A DNA stretch of 64,000 bases from Phyllostachys edulis (lineage: Eukaryota > Streptophyta > Magnoliopsida > Poales > Poaceae), in assembly GCA_036346405.1 (NCBI GenBank), contig CM070566.1, positions 52,815,231 to 52,879,230 on the forward strand, read 5' to 3'. Positions 1-11,693 of this stretch are shown here, piece after piece. The stretch's first letter is position 1. The number at the start of each line of letters is the position of its first letter. The notes under the pieces are model-generated. The model was not told where the DNA came from, searched no databases, and was given only the letters and a program-made list of their open reading frames with translations. The position numbers and the translations under genes are program-made.

Positions 1-1539
1 ACCTTTATGGAAACTTGGATTCGGATATTTATATGAAGGTAAATGAAGGTATCCCTGTCCCGAACTAAGATAGAGCAAATAGACATCATCATGCGATTGT
101 GCAACTCGTAAAATCACTTTGTATGGATCAAGCAATCGAGCGAGAATGTGGTATAATCGCTTAAACGACTTTCTCTGCAAGAAAGGCTACACGAACAATG
201 AGGATTGTCCCTATGTATTTATACGTCGATCCCAGGATGGATTTTGTATAATCTCAGTATATGTAGATGATCTGAATATCATCGGGACCCTGAAAGATAT
301 TAAGAAAGTAAGCTCTTACCTGCAGTCGGAGTTCGAAATGAAAGATTTGGATAAAACCAAATATTTAGGTAAAACCAAATATTGCCTAGGCTTACAGCTT
401 GAGCATGCCCCTGAAGGGATTTTAGTATATCAGTCACATATACTCAGAAAGTGTTAGAAAGGTTCGGTTTTGAAAAGGCATACCCTTCGAAAGTGCCGAT
501 GGTCCGCAGATCCTTGCAGCAAGACAAAGACCCGTACAGACCTAGAGAAGAGGGGGAGGAAGTCTTGGGACCGAAATTCCCGTACTTAAGCGCAGTAGGA
601 GCACTCATATATTTAGCAAACTGTACTAGATCGGACATTGCATTTTCCGTGAACAAGGAATAGTGCAGAACCTACCAAAAGGCATTAGCAAGAAATAAAG
701 GATATCTTCCGATACCTCCAAAGAAGCAAAGATCTTGGACTGTTCTGCAAGAAGAACCAAGACCTAACTATGACTGGCTATGCAGATGCTGGGTACCTAT
801 CGGACCAACATACAGCTAAGTCGCAAACATGCTGTGTTCCTATGTGGTAGAACTGCAATTTCATGGAAATCGTCTAAGTAAAATCTTGTATTTGACGAAA
901 CACTCAAAAATCATAGCACTGTACGAGGCCTCGCGAGAATGTTCTTGGCTTCGGCGAATGATTCACCACATCCAGCGGTCATGTGGATTAAATACCGCGT
1001 AAACCCCTACTATTATCTATGAAGATAATGTAGCTTGTGTTGCACAAGTGCAGATAGGTTATGTAAAGAGTCATCTCACAAAGCATATCAACCCCAAATT
1101 CTTCTATGCTCATGAATTGCAAAAAAAATGAACGAGATTAAAGTACTGCATACTAAGTTATGTGAAAATCTAGTAGATTTATTTACTAAGTCACTTCTAG
1201 TGTCTAGTTTTGAAAGATGCATACGTAGAATTGGAATGATGAGACTTAAAGAAGTGCAGAATTTAGGGGGGGAAACCTTCACGAACTCTTTATTAAAGCT
1301 TGATCACGAAGATTAAGTACCTAAAGAATAAATCCTAGAGATTAAATGAAATTGAGTGGATTGAACTCTTTTTCTCTTGACGAGTTTTTTTGAAGTTTCT
1401 CAGCTTAAGTTTTTAATAAGGCAATTTGTGCAACACAGCAGAACGTGTTTTATGTACTCTTTCTCTAAATTTTTCCCATCGGGTTTTTATGGAATTTCGA
1501 GGAGACATAAAACATGACGGATGAGTGCTCAAGGGAGAG
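1..1539 (+). pseudogene. Element K: Copia retrotransposon 3' half (RT and RNase H remnants)
   Basis: This is the 3' part of a Ty1/Copia polyprotein, cut off by the window edge. Around 70-130 comes the usual DIYMKV stretch. At 119-457 lies reverse transcriptase with the catalytic motif YVDDLNIIG and the downstream EFEMKDL and LGLQLE blocks. The frame then breaks. At 451-663 the segment after RT reads YLSAVGALIYLANCTRSDIAF, a typical Copia block. RNase H-like sequence continues to about 1316, ending near DLFTKSL. A short duplication (LGKTKYCLG) sits inside RT, and several stops and frameshifts interrupt it, so it is dead. A purine-rich tract at 1531-1539 directly precedes the LTR start, as expected for a polypurine tract. 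The element is on the same strand as the MADS-box gene downstream. Confidence 0.85.
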
Positions 1540-1790
1540 TGTTAAGAAACCGGGCCTAGACTGACAGCCCTGGCTTACGTTGGTCTCCTCGTCTATCCAT
1601 TAGCCTATATAAAGGATGGAGGACCCCAACTATTGTATGCAGTTTTACAGATGAACAATAAAAGAGAAGTCAAAAGTCCCCTCGTATCTCTGTGTTCAAT
1701 CAACTATTATGTTCTTGTGTTTTTTTATTGTTCTTGCGATTCTAAGTTTGTCTACGAGATAATTGATTGGACTAAACTCGACAGCGACGG
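1540..1790 (+). repeat. 3' LTR of element K (right end approximate)
   Basis: It begins TGTTAAGAAACC directly after a polypurine tract. It contains a TATA box (CCTATATAAAGG near 1602-1613) and an AATAAAAG polyadenylation-like signal near 1655, the usual LTR promoter and poly(A) layout. The 3' boundary is not marked by a recognisable inverted copy of the TGTTAAG terminus. A CTCGACA end near 1784 is one option, and the LTR may be truncated. The 5' LTR lies outside the window. Confidence 0.6.
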
Positions 1791-1879
1791 TTCTCTGTGG
1801 AAAGGGATAAAAGCACGTACAAAACGAGCTGGAAAAAAACAGAAAAAAGTGTCTGAATCCTTCTCGCCCGGTTAGTTAA

Positions 1880-2358
1880 ATGCCTGACCTTTCCCTCCCG
1901 CGCTTCTCTCTCTACCCTCCTCTCCCTCCACGCACAGCCACACCGCACTCTCTCTCTCTCCCCTCCTCCTCCTCTCTCTCCTTCTCGACCCTCCTCTCTT
2001 TCTCTCTCTCCTCATCCCCTTCTCTCCCGCCCGATCGACCCAAGAGCTGCCGATTTCGACGGTTCTTGGCTCGATCTCTCCATTGCCTCGTGGGATCAAC
2101 TCCTTTTTGGCCATAAAGATTACCAATCCCGCCGTTTCTTGGTTCGATCTCAGTGATTTGATTTTACCGCACTGGAAAAAAAAGTATATTAGGCTTATTG
2201 CGATTCAATCGTCTCATGCTCAATTTGTACGTGGCTAACCTTAATAATTGGATCTTTCGGGAGAATAGTGATCTTTGCCAATTGGATACCGTCAGATCGT
2301 ATTATAATTGGTGGAAGTTGTGATCTCCGAGGAGAATTTTGTTGGGTTATTCTCCGAA
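1880..2358 (+). promoter_or_regulatory. 5' leader / promoter-proximal region of the MADS-box gene
   Basis: A long pyrimidine-rich tract (CTCTCT and CTCCTC runs, about 1890-2040) is followed by AT-rich leader up to the start codon at 2359. CT-rich 5' untranslated leaders are common in grass genes. No clear TATA box is seen close to the tract. The nearest one is inside the K LTR at about 1605. An in-frame upstream ATG at 2308 exists, but the conserved MGRVKL start is at 2359, so the upstream 17 codons are treated as leader. Confidence 0.5.
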
Positions 2359-5300
2359 ATGGGGAGGGTGAAGCTCAAGATCAAGAAGCTGGAGAACAGC
2401 GGCGGGCGTCATGTGACGTATTCCAAGCGGCGGTCGGGGATCCTGAAGAAGGCCAAGGAGTTGTCCATACTCTGCGACATCGATCTCATCCTCCTCATGT
2501 TCTCCCCCAACGGGAAGCCAACCATATGCATCGGTGACAAAAGGTACCTAATCTGGTTAATTTCAATTCCTTGTAGGTTTCAGGCCAAGAAGTTCATATC
2601 TTGTTTTGGTAATACGACCACATGTACGTAATATGTGTTTTCTGAACATCGTCGCACTTTTGTACTGAATTTTCTATTTGAATTGGTCGATTTCATGGTC
2701 TAACGGACAATCGTAACAAGGCAATGGGTTTCTCAATGCAGTTCTCCTATTCTCAATTTAATTCTTGCTGGTACTGAGTTTCTAATTGAAGCAACATTCG
2801 ATTTTCAGAATTAATTTATCATTCTGGTTTGCTCGTTCTTGCAATAGTGGTTCAATGGTTTGGCCATATATCATGTTGTCAGATAACCATTGGAAGTACT
2901 AAGGATATTTAGGATGCCAGCGGTTAATCAAATTTGCATGTTTACTCTATATTGTTCTGATTGCAGCAACATAGAGGAAGTCATAGCAAAGTATGCACAA
3001 CAAACTCCTCAGGAAAGGGCTAAAAGGTACTTGAGTTGCGTCCTTGTTCTGTTTACCTGCTTAAGTAGTGCACAAAATCTTGATAAAAATATACTAATTG
3101 CCATTCTTCCTTTCTCTGAGCAGGAAGTTGGAGAGATTAGAAGTAGGTTATCTCAACTGATAGATTTGTCAAGGCATTTTTGTTCCTTATCACAGTAAGT
3201 TTGAGAATGACCTGACTAGTCTGCTTTTGTTCTCAAAAGGCCTTAAAGAAGACATTCAAGAAGCTAGACCATGATGTCAATATTCAGGACTTCTTAGGCT
3301 CCGGGTAATTCTTCTATTTTATATGTAGAAATAGAGCTACATGATGGCAGAGATGTCTAATTGTAAAGATTCTCACTCTACACTGCTTTTGAATCTATTG
3401 CAGGGGTCAGACAGTCGAGGTACATTTCAACAAATCAACAGCTAGGATGATTGAACAGCTTATGGAATTTCTTGTTCTTACCTTCTGTCTCTAATGCTGA
3501 TTGATTTGATTATTTTGCAGGAGTTATCAAGCCATCTTGGTGCTTTGCAATGTCAAATGGCGGATGTTCAGAAGCGTCTCAGGTAAATAGCTTGAACTCA
3601 CTTAAGCAATGGCACAGATTGTCTACTGCTCTCTTGAATAAATGCAATAAGTACGCATATCTGGTGAAATCTTTTCATTCAGTGCTGGCTGCAATCTTGG
3701 TTTGATGGCAAATGATCTTGTTAAGGGCCCTTCTTTAAACATATATTGCATTGATGCTAGAGTTAATTGTAGCTTGTCACAAAGAATGGGGGAAAAGTGA
3801 GAAGTGTAACAGTGTAGCATATCTTCAGTTATTGGAGCGATCCCGAGAAGGTTGAGGATATAGACCATATAAGAGCAATGGAGCAATCTCTCAAAGAATC
3901 TCTTAATCGCATCCGAATTCATAAGGTAAGATATTCCTAAACCTTCTAACTAATTCTGACTGATCTTAATGTGTGATACCTGCAAAGATTAGCATCATTA
4001 TATGATATCTAAAGTATAAATGCCATGTCAAATACTGCAATCATAATCATAAATAATTAAGTATAAATTTCTGTAATATATGTATTAATGATTCTCACCA
4101 TGCAATGTTTTGTATCTGTTTTAGGAGAACTTTGCAAAGCAGCATTTGATGGGCCTACAGTGTACTGCTGCTCAGGTAAGAAGTTTCAGCTTCAGAATTC
4201 ATACACCTGGGTGTAGTACACGGCAGGTTTCAGGTTCAGATATCTGATCAATCAAAGTGTTGCTTCTTGTCATTTCAGTTCCAGAACGACATGCAGCTAC
4301 CACTAGGACTAACCGGTGACCCGAACCCTTCGTCGTGGTTCCACAATGGCGGCGGTGAGGGGCAGCAGCCAATGATGCTACCTGAAGACTCCATCTTGCT
4401 CCATCAGAGGTGAGATCAAGCTCAAGTTCAAGGATGCCCATGGCTCAAATGGGAAGACCTCGAATTCAGAAACCTGACAAGCTCTCATGAACTGAACTGA
4501 ACTAATGGACAAATTCATCTTCTACTTAGTTCAAGAACGACATATTGTTAACTGACGAGACGAACAAATCATTCCTGACGCAGGGACATCGGGTGCTCGA
4601 CGAGCACGTCGCTGCAGAGCTATCCGGGCTACTTCAGCATGAGCAAGCAGTCCACCGACACCGGCGGCGAGCACCAGCAGGCCGCGGTGCAGCAGCCGGA
4701 GTTCAGCCAGGCCGAGTGCCTGACGTCGCTGCACCTCGGTGCGCAGTTCCCGTACCAGTCCGCCTTCGACCACGCCAGCCTGCTCAACGACAGGCTGTTC
4801 AGGCAGGACATGGAGCTGCACGACAACACGGCGGCGGCGGCGGCCATGGACTTCGGCAGCCACTACGACCTGCCGAGGCCCGGCGACGAAGCCAGCTTCC
4901 AGAACTGGGCATCGGCGGCGTGCGGAGCGACCATGTACGACCATCAGCAGCAGCCACCGTCTGCCCAAGTGAGTCTTATACCCGAGCTCATCATGCATGC
5001 CGCCATGATTGGTGTAGCTTAGATGCTACATGTTGATTCTTTCCTTCCTTTATAACTTATGTTAAATTGATTAATTGCGTGTGTTAGCTCACAAATTTTA
5101 TTACAATCACATAACTTTGTCCAACTGTAAAGTACTAAGTACTACTTTTCTTGGTCTAGTTAACATGACGATGGCTCAAGCCTCAAACTGATTTTTTTTT
5201 ATTTATTTATTTATTTATTTATTTTTGCTGTTGAAAAGAATCAAACTGAAAAGGACCTTTCTTCGGTGCACCTCTTTTAGAAAAGTTTACGAATCATAAA

Positions 5301-5805
5301 ACATAGTTAATATTAGGTGTGGGCAATTATGCATCGGCACAAAAAAATAAATCAAATTGAAGATTAGATATAGATATATATTTTAATATTAAGTGGGGGC
5401 AAATCTTTGATTTGATTTATCTATTTATAGGTTAATGCAGATTTGACTCCACCAAATATTAACTAATTTGCTTTAAGATTCATAAACTTTTCTTAGAGCA
5501 GTGTACCGAAGCACACCTGGACTGAAAATTCTTGTGTGAGAAATAACATTGTTTTATCAAGTATCAATGAAATGCAATTATGCAACTGCAAGAGATTGTT
5601 GTCATTTTAGGAACTTAGGAAAAAAAACTACAAGATATTCTTTTCTTTAGCTTTTGATATTGTATTCATTTCAGCCTCTTGTTTAGACCATGACTGAATC
5701 TCTGACCATCAGCTCCCTGCAGCAACAACTCTAGCAGCAGCCTCACTCGATCGCGCCGCTGCTCACAATCATCGTCCCTCGCAACATCAACAGCTCGTGA
5801 TCTGA
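2359..5805 (+). CDS. MADS63: MIKC*-type (P-clade) MADS-box transcription factor, OsMADS63-like, 11 exons, 387 aa
   Basis: Exons: 2359-2543, 2967-3026, 3124-3142, 3240-3304, 3404-3419, 3521-3582, 3829-3925, 4125-4175, 4279-4409, 4584-4968, 5713-5805. All introns are GT-AG, the phases match, and the total is 1164 nt including TGA. Residues 1-60 are the SRF-type MADS DNA-binding and dimerisation domain (MGRVKLKIKKLENSGG...YSKRRSGILKKAKELSILCD). Residues about 62-185 form the I/K-like region, with KKTFKKLDHDVNIQDFLG and the SYWSDPEKVEDIDHIRAMEQ block. The rest is a Q/A-rich C-terminal region with LPLGLTGDP and DEASFQNWASAA. Arabidopsis AGL30/AGL65/AGL94 and rice OsMADS63 belong to this P-clade, whose members pair with S-clade MIKC* proteins and act in pollen maturation (family knowledge). 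Two exons are very short (19 and 16 nt). The MADS and K-like sequence points to P-clade rather than AGL66/104-type. No disabling change is seen. Confidence 0.93.
5193..5226. repeat. (ATTT)n microsatellite in last MADS intron
   Basis: A T-run is followed by seven or so ATTT units, inside the 744-bp final intron of the MADS-box gene. It is a simple repeat with no evident function. Confidence 0.8.
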
Positions 5806-6536
5806 TGATTTTTGGTGAAACCGGAGCCATTTTGCCACCCCGAAAGACACTACAATCGCTGCTAAAAGATTCCTATCACTCAACTTACTTCCCAGCAGTG
5901 CGTATTGTGTAGGAAAATATATGGTGTATAGGGGAAAATTGAATTGTCAGTGTAAAGTATATACTGACTGTAGCCAATTCAACTTGTAAAGTATGATGAA
6001 TTCTTAACTCTTCTGTAAACTATGCTACAGCTTGCCATGAAAAAAATTGGGCACTTAACTAGCTTCCAAGCCAAGCATATGCATCTTTGCGTAAGATTAG
6101 GCAAATAATTAGCTCAAGGAAAAGGAAGAAAAAAATAAAGACATTATCACAAGCTTACAGTTTGTCAGTAGTTTTTCGGATATACTCATAGTACCTTTTC
6201 AGTAAGTTTTTTTTTTTAAAAAAAAACATATCCTTGTCAGTAAGTTCAACGCTCAGTTTATACTTCAGTACAAGATAGCCTCACATGTTGTACAAGTATA
6301 CAAACGTACGTACATAAGTATCACATGATGTAGAATGCCCTATTGTACTGCCCTGTCTTCTGGGACGACGCAGACACCAGCTGAGCTATTTCGGAAGAAG
6401 AACTGCTGCCTGCCTATTTAAGTACACGACGCATTGCAGGCTACGGAAACTTGCCTAAAAGTCTGTAGCTAGCTACAGCACAGCATGAGAGGACACCGAA
6501 TTCGATGCAACAGCCAGTTCACCCCGAAGCTAAATC
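5806..6536. other. MADS 3' untranslated and intergenic sequence
   Basis: AT-rich sequence follows the MADS stop codon. No strong AATAAA was picked out; AATAAAG near 6135 is a weak candidate. No coding segment, RNA gene or clear element is visible before the LTR of element G begins near 6537. Confidence 0.5.
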
Positions 6537-6979
6537 TGTCGAAGAAAGATTGGTCTGTGGTGAAGCAATTTTGCGTGAGAGAACAATCACAATAAGCACA
6601 TAAGAGATACGAGAACTTGTTTATGCGTTTCGGCAAAGCGTACGTCCCTCGAGAGCCGAATCGCAACGGCTCCATCTGTATAAGGAAAAAAAAATTCTTT
6701 CTGATTAGGGTTACAAGAAATTGACGGTATATATTTATACCTCGATTATATGTTCGACTTGGACTCATGCACCCCCTAGCCCATAATATTTACTCAACCC
6801 CATGCAATTGTGTCTCCTCATGCAATTGTGTCTCCCTGAACTATGTCGGAAAAGCGCTTTTTCGCTTCCGGACACAAGTCTTTCCTCTCACTTTATTATA
6901 TATAAGTCATACACAACAAATGTCTACCTTGGCGAATGCACCACCTTGGAGAAAACACACAAAAGAGAACGTTTTAACA
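6537..6979 (-). repeat. 3' LTR of element G (boundaries approximate)
   Basis: It aligns by eye with the right-hand LTR at 41076-41555, sharing the TTTGCGTGAGAG block, the CGGCAAAGC...GAGCCGAATCGC segment and the TATATATTTATACC stretch. The left limit is inferred from a TGTCGAAG start and the right limit from an ...TTAACA end next to a purine-rich tract on the minus strand. Both limits are uncertain by tens of bases. Confidence 0.6.
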
Positions 6980-7017
6980 CTCCTCACACATCCATGGGCT
7001 AGGGTTTACCTCCTTAC

Positions 7018-7791
7018 TCAGCAACTTGTGACTCCAAACAAGTCGAGGCAATGCTCAGACTTGTTGGCGGTGACGGGCTTGATCAACATATCCGCAGCAT
7101 TTTCATCAGTGCGCACCTTTATCAAATCAATCTCTCCAGAGTTGATCAACTCCCAGATCGTGTGATACCTTGTATGAATGTGCTTCGTCCTAGCATGATA
7201 CACTTGATTCTTGGCCAAATAAATTGCATTCTGACTATCGCAACGCACCCGAACTCCACCTTACCCAACACCTAGTTCCTTCACTAATCCTGCAAGCCAT
7301 AACGCTTCCTTTGCAGCTTCAGTCACATCCATGTACTCTGCCTCAGTTGTAGACAATACAACAATAGATCGAATTGATGACTTCCAACATATAGGCCTTC
7401 TGCCTAGAGTAAAAACATACCTTGTAGTAGGCCTCCTATTATCCAAATCACCAGCATAGACTATGAATCCACATATCCAACAACCAAAGGATTACCTTGA
7501 TGTTCACCAAAAATAATATCATGACTTATTGTACCTCTCAAGTACTTGAATATCCACTTGACTACCTCCTAGTGTCGCTTTTCTGGTTTTGCCATAAACT
7601 TGCTGACTTAACTAACAGCATGCGCCAAATCAAGCCTTGTACAAACCATAGCATACATTAAATAGCCAACTACACTAGCATATGGAACATTCGCCGTCTC
7701 TTCAAATTCTTTGTCTAATTCAAGACAAAATTCAGAAGAAAGTTTAAAGTGTTGTGCCAATGGAGTACTTACTGGTTTGGCCTTGCTCATA
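7018..7791 (-). pseudogene. Element G: post-RT and RNase H segment
   Basis: On the minus strand this begins right at the B insertion with SKAKPVSTPLAQHFKLS, the conserved Copia block after RT. It continues with VGYLMYAMVCTRLDLAHAVS, then YVFTLGRRPICWKS and STTEAEYMDVTEAAKEALWL (RNase H), and ends with NAIYLAKNQVYHARTKHI, ADMLIKPV and a stop at 7018. Frames are interrupted between 7446 and 7608. It is the C-terminal continuation of the pol gene whose upstream parts lie at 12695-12734 and 26071-29004. Confidence 0.85.
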
Positions 7792-9983
7792 TGTAACATC
7801 CCAATTTTCAGGTCTTTTTGAAAATTTCAAAATAAAATAACCTTTTGATTTTCTTGAATTGTTAAAGCTTAATTTTAATTTTCATAAATTAAAAAAAATT
7901 AATGTGAGTAAATCAAACTACAATAAAATAAAAATTGTTTTATTTGATTTGGCTTTATCTTGGATTTCCTTTTTCTAAGACCTTGTTGTTTTCCCTTTAA
8001 GTTCTATTTATTTCTTTTCAGGAACCCCAATTTCTAGAGCCTTTTTAAAGCTTTAAAAATAAAATAAACCATTTGAATTTTATTGGATTAATTTAAAGCT
8101 TAATTTGATTTTTAGAAAAAGAAAAACATTTTAAATGATTAAAATAAACTTCAATTAAATCCAAAACTATTTTATTTGATGTATTCTGGTTCCAAGGATT
8201 TTTATGGAATTTTCTTGAAATTTCTGAAGTTTATTTTTATTTTGGATTTTTCCAAATTTCCTTTTTTCCTTCTTTTCTTTCTCTCTCTCTTCTCTTTTTC
8301 TTTCTTCTTTCTGTTCTTCTTCCCGTTGGCGCCTGCACCGTGCGCCCATTTTTCCTGCCGCGCCACATGTTCCCTCCACCACCGCTACCTTTCCGCCCCC
8401 CTGCCTGCCGCCATTCCTGCACCAGACGCTGCTCTACCCACGCCTGGTGGTGCTCCGTGCAGCCTCAAGATCTGCCTCTGTGCAGTCGCCTGACCCTCCC
8501 CATACTGCTCTGCCCCTCCATCTCTATAAAATTAGAGCACCCCTTCCTTCCTCTTCCTCCTCCTCTCCTCCTCTCCCCCCAACCGGAGCTCCAACCACCG
8601 AGCCGAAGCTCCCCATTTCTTCCACCTCACCGGGCACAGCCTCCTCCTCCCTCTACCTCCCTCTCTAGCCTTCTTCTTGCCGTGCCACCCGCGTTATGGT
8701 GTGCCCTTTGGCCTCCTCCTCCCCTCCCCTGAGTTTCCCCTCTCTCTCGCTTCCTCCTCATCGGATTTTGCATATTTTTTGTCACCGGTCAAACTACTTT
8801 CCATCGCCATTCCTGGCGCCGTCGACCTCTCCCTGCCGCCTTCAACCCCACCACCAGCATCATCATCGCTTTCTACGGTGCTCCCTTGCCTTCGCTGGAG
8901 CGTTGCTAGAACACCGCCGCCCAATAGAGCCGTCGTGGCGATGGCATCGCCACCCTTAAGGTCCTCGCCTTGCTAGGGTGCCGCCGTCGAGCTCTGAGCC
9001 TCCCTGCTCTGCCCAGTCTTCTTCTTCCTTTCATTTCTTCTTGAGCCACTTGCAAATGGGGCCCGCCTGTCATTCATAGTAGCTCGTCTCCCTTGCCATA
9101 TCTCTCTCACCTCCATGTGGGGCCCTCAAGTCAGCCACTCCTTTCTTTTTCTTAAATTTCTAAAATAAATATTCCAGGAATATTCTATTCCCTTTTCTAT
9201 TTTCTATCATTTCATATGATCGCAAACTTCCGGACGCTCATTCTCCCTCATACGAACTATGATTCAGTCGATTCTTGTTTCTAAATTTAGCCCATTTCTT
9301 TTGGTTCTAATTTGATAATTTTTAGACATTATTTGGATTTATTATATTTATTTGGCTTTTTCGTGCATGTAGATTCTGGTGTTTCCAAAGAATTCATGAA
9401 CCTTTGATTTTGACCCGTCGACCGAAGCCATTCAAACCTTCAACAAAGGCAAGTCATAGACCTTTGATCATGTCGTACCTATTTTATAAAATTATATTGT
9501 TTTATATCAATATGCATTGCTAATTTTATAATAACTGCTTTTAGGAATAGTTAAAGTCTCATTTGACATTATGCCACCTTGAATAATTGTGTTGGACATA
9601 TATCCTTGGACACCATAGGATGGGTTGATATTAGTTGGACATTATTGTAATCCAACATGGGGTGTATTATGCTTAGCCATGCTTAGTTATGATGGGATTC
9701 ATGATCACATATTCTATTATGATAAATTTGACTATATAATATATAGAATCGTGGCAGAAGCCACTGTTATTAAATTTTGTTGTGTCATGGCAATGGTTGC
9801 TATTTGGCCATGTTTAACGAAAATGATTTATGCATGGGCGGTGATCATGTAGTAAAGGGGGGAATGCGCGAGGCACAATGCAGGAGACACATTTTAGGGT
9901 ACGGGAGGTACATAGGTGCTGGAGGCACATGGAATGTGGTAGTCTCGCTTAGCAATCACTAAGGACTTAACTTTGTGTGCTAT

Positions 9984-11693
9984 TGAAAGCATCTAGGCCC
10001 TTAAAAATTGTTTTGATAATTAATGATAATATGTGAATATAAGATTAACGTGTTTATTGAGTATTTACAAGGTTAAGTCCCATTGGTGAATTTGATGACG
10101 TAAAGATGCATGCTAAAGGCCAACATGAAGATCTACATGGCTTGAAGACAAGGTACAAGTAGTCTAGGATCCTTTTATGTTTTACTAGTCTTAGGAGATT
10201 TGGTTGGAAGACCGGATTGTAGGTTAAATGCCGTACTATTAAGATGGATCATGACTAGTAGCATGATTGCATGTTCTTGTGCCATATGGATCAATTTAGG
10301 ATCATGCATGCAATTGAATTTGATTTTGTAAGCTCTAAGTGCATTTGTCGAAAATCGGTTGTACCGATGTTCAACTGGCGGTTGTACCGATTAAAGCGGT
10401 ATGACCGCACTATACTTGGCGGTACTATCGGATTTTGACTGGTTCTTCCAACTGAGCACTAATGCAGTACGACCAGCTCTTGGAGCGGTACTACCGCATT
10501 GCGGTTAATCCGATTTCTAGTTGGCGGTTCAATAAAAACAGTACAAGTGCATTTTGGCTCAAGAGCTCTCTTGGTTTTTCGGTTGAACCGCTTTGAGAAT
10601 CGGTTGTACCAACTTGCGGATGAACCGATTTTTAGTTGGCGGTTTAAGAAAACCAGAACCGATGTAATTTCAACCCGGAGCTCTCTTTGATAATCGGTTG
10701 AACCACATTTTGTAAAACGGTTGAACCGCTCTACGGTTGTACCGATTTTTCTAAGGCGGTTCATATTTTCCAGAGAGCATGTCGTTTCAGCAGATTTGAA
10801 AACCCTACGATCGGCTGAACCGCTCATAAATGCGGTTCAATCAAGGCGATGCGGTTGTACCGAAGTTAGTTGGCGGTTATCAAAACAAAAAATTTCAACG
10901 GCTATGTCAGAGTATTAAATGCCTATGTTCTAGCCGTTACGAGTTTCTGATACAAGTGTGGTTCAACCGCACCCTAGTTAGCGGTTGTACCGAATCTCGC
11001 TGAAAGTTGGGGATTTGGTCCCAACAATCATATTTGTTGGTGGAGGTAATAAATACCCCTCCAACTGCCCAACGACAGAAGTGAGTGTTCATTTAACATC
11101 CTTAGAACCTTGAGAGCCTTGTGCATTCACTCAACACCCAAAATTCTCTTGTGCATTCATTGTGAGGTAGTTGAGTTCATTCAAGTGCATCAAATCATTC
11201 TAGATTGATCCTTTTGCACTTGAGCGCCGTCAAGCAAAGATCTTGATTTGTTACTTTTGGAGTTTTGCCTAACTGCTAGACAGCCTTGGAGGTGGAGCAC
11301 GGTGATCTCTTCAAGAAGATTGTGAAGAGACTCGGTGCAAGCTTGTGAGTGGTTTGGTGTTCACCATCTCCAGAACGGAAGAAGAACAACCATAGTGATC
11401 GAGGGAAGGCTTAATTCGTGGAGCCGACTTGAGTTGTCAAGCTTCCTCAACAAGGACTAGTGAAGACCAACAAGTCTTCGATACCACGGGAAAACATCGT
11501 TGTCTCATTGTGGTTATTCCTAGTCTTTACATTTTCGCATTTATATTTCTAGCTTGTTTATTGTGATTGAATTGCTTAGCTAGAAGTGTAACTTGTTTAG
11601 ACTAAGTTATTAATTGGCTTAAATTGTCAAATTGTTAAAAAGTTTAAAAACCTCCTATTCACCCCCCTCTAGTTGGTTATCCTTGATCCTACA
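9984..11693 (+). mobile_element. Element F: probable solo LTR inserted in B
   Basis: It starts TGAAAGCATCTAGGC, ends CCTTGATCCTACA, and is flanked by GCTAT (9979-9983 and 11694-11698). It is 1710 bp with no coding region. The termini and the segment at about 11215-11460 (gene-like phrase around AGCACGGTGATCTCTTCAAGAAG) match element E, and the last about 45 bp also match the LTR end of element D. It is therefore read as a solo LTR of the same Copia-like lineage. Its middle (10340-10990) is packed with CGGTTGTACCG-like motifs. Confidence 0.8.
10340..10990. repeat. Array of CGGTTGWACCG quasi-palindromes in element F
   Basis: About twenty copies or near-copies of short dyad motifs (CGGTTGTACCG, CGGTTGAACCG, GCGGTAC and similar) are spread irregularly over 650 bp. 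They are not tandem and spacing is variable. Related but not identical motif arrays occur in elements E and D. Confidence 0.75.

Noticed and set aside
2308..2358. Upstream in-frame ATG giving 17 extra residues on the MADS protein
   Set aside because: MADS proteins of this clade begin MGRVKL; the extra residues are not family-like, so the start at 2359 was chosen.
4531..5036. Open frames overlapping MADS exon 10 in other frames
   Set aside because: Shadows of the GC-rich exon. The frame that continues the MADS protein is supported by splice sites and family sequence.
8176..9000. Proline/serine-rich open frames in the GC-rich tract of B
   Set aside because: Low complexity, overlapping in several frames on both strands, and inside an LTR-type element.
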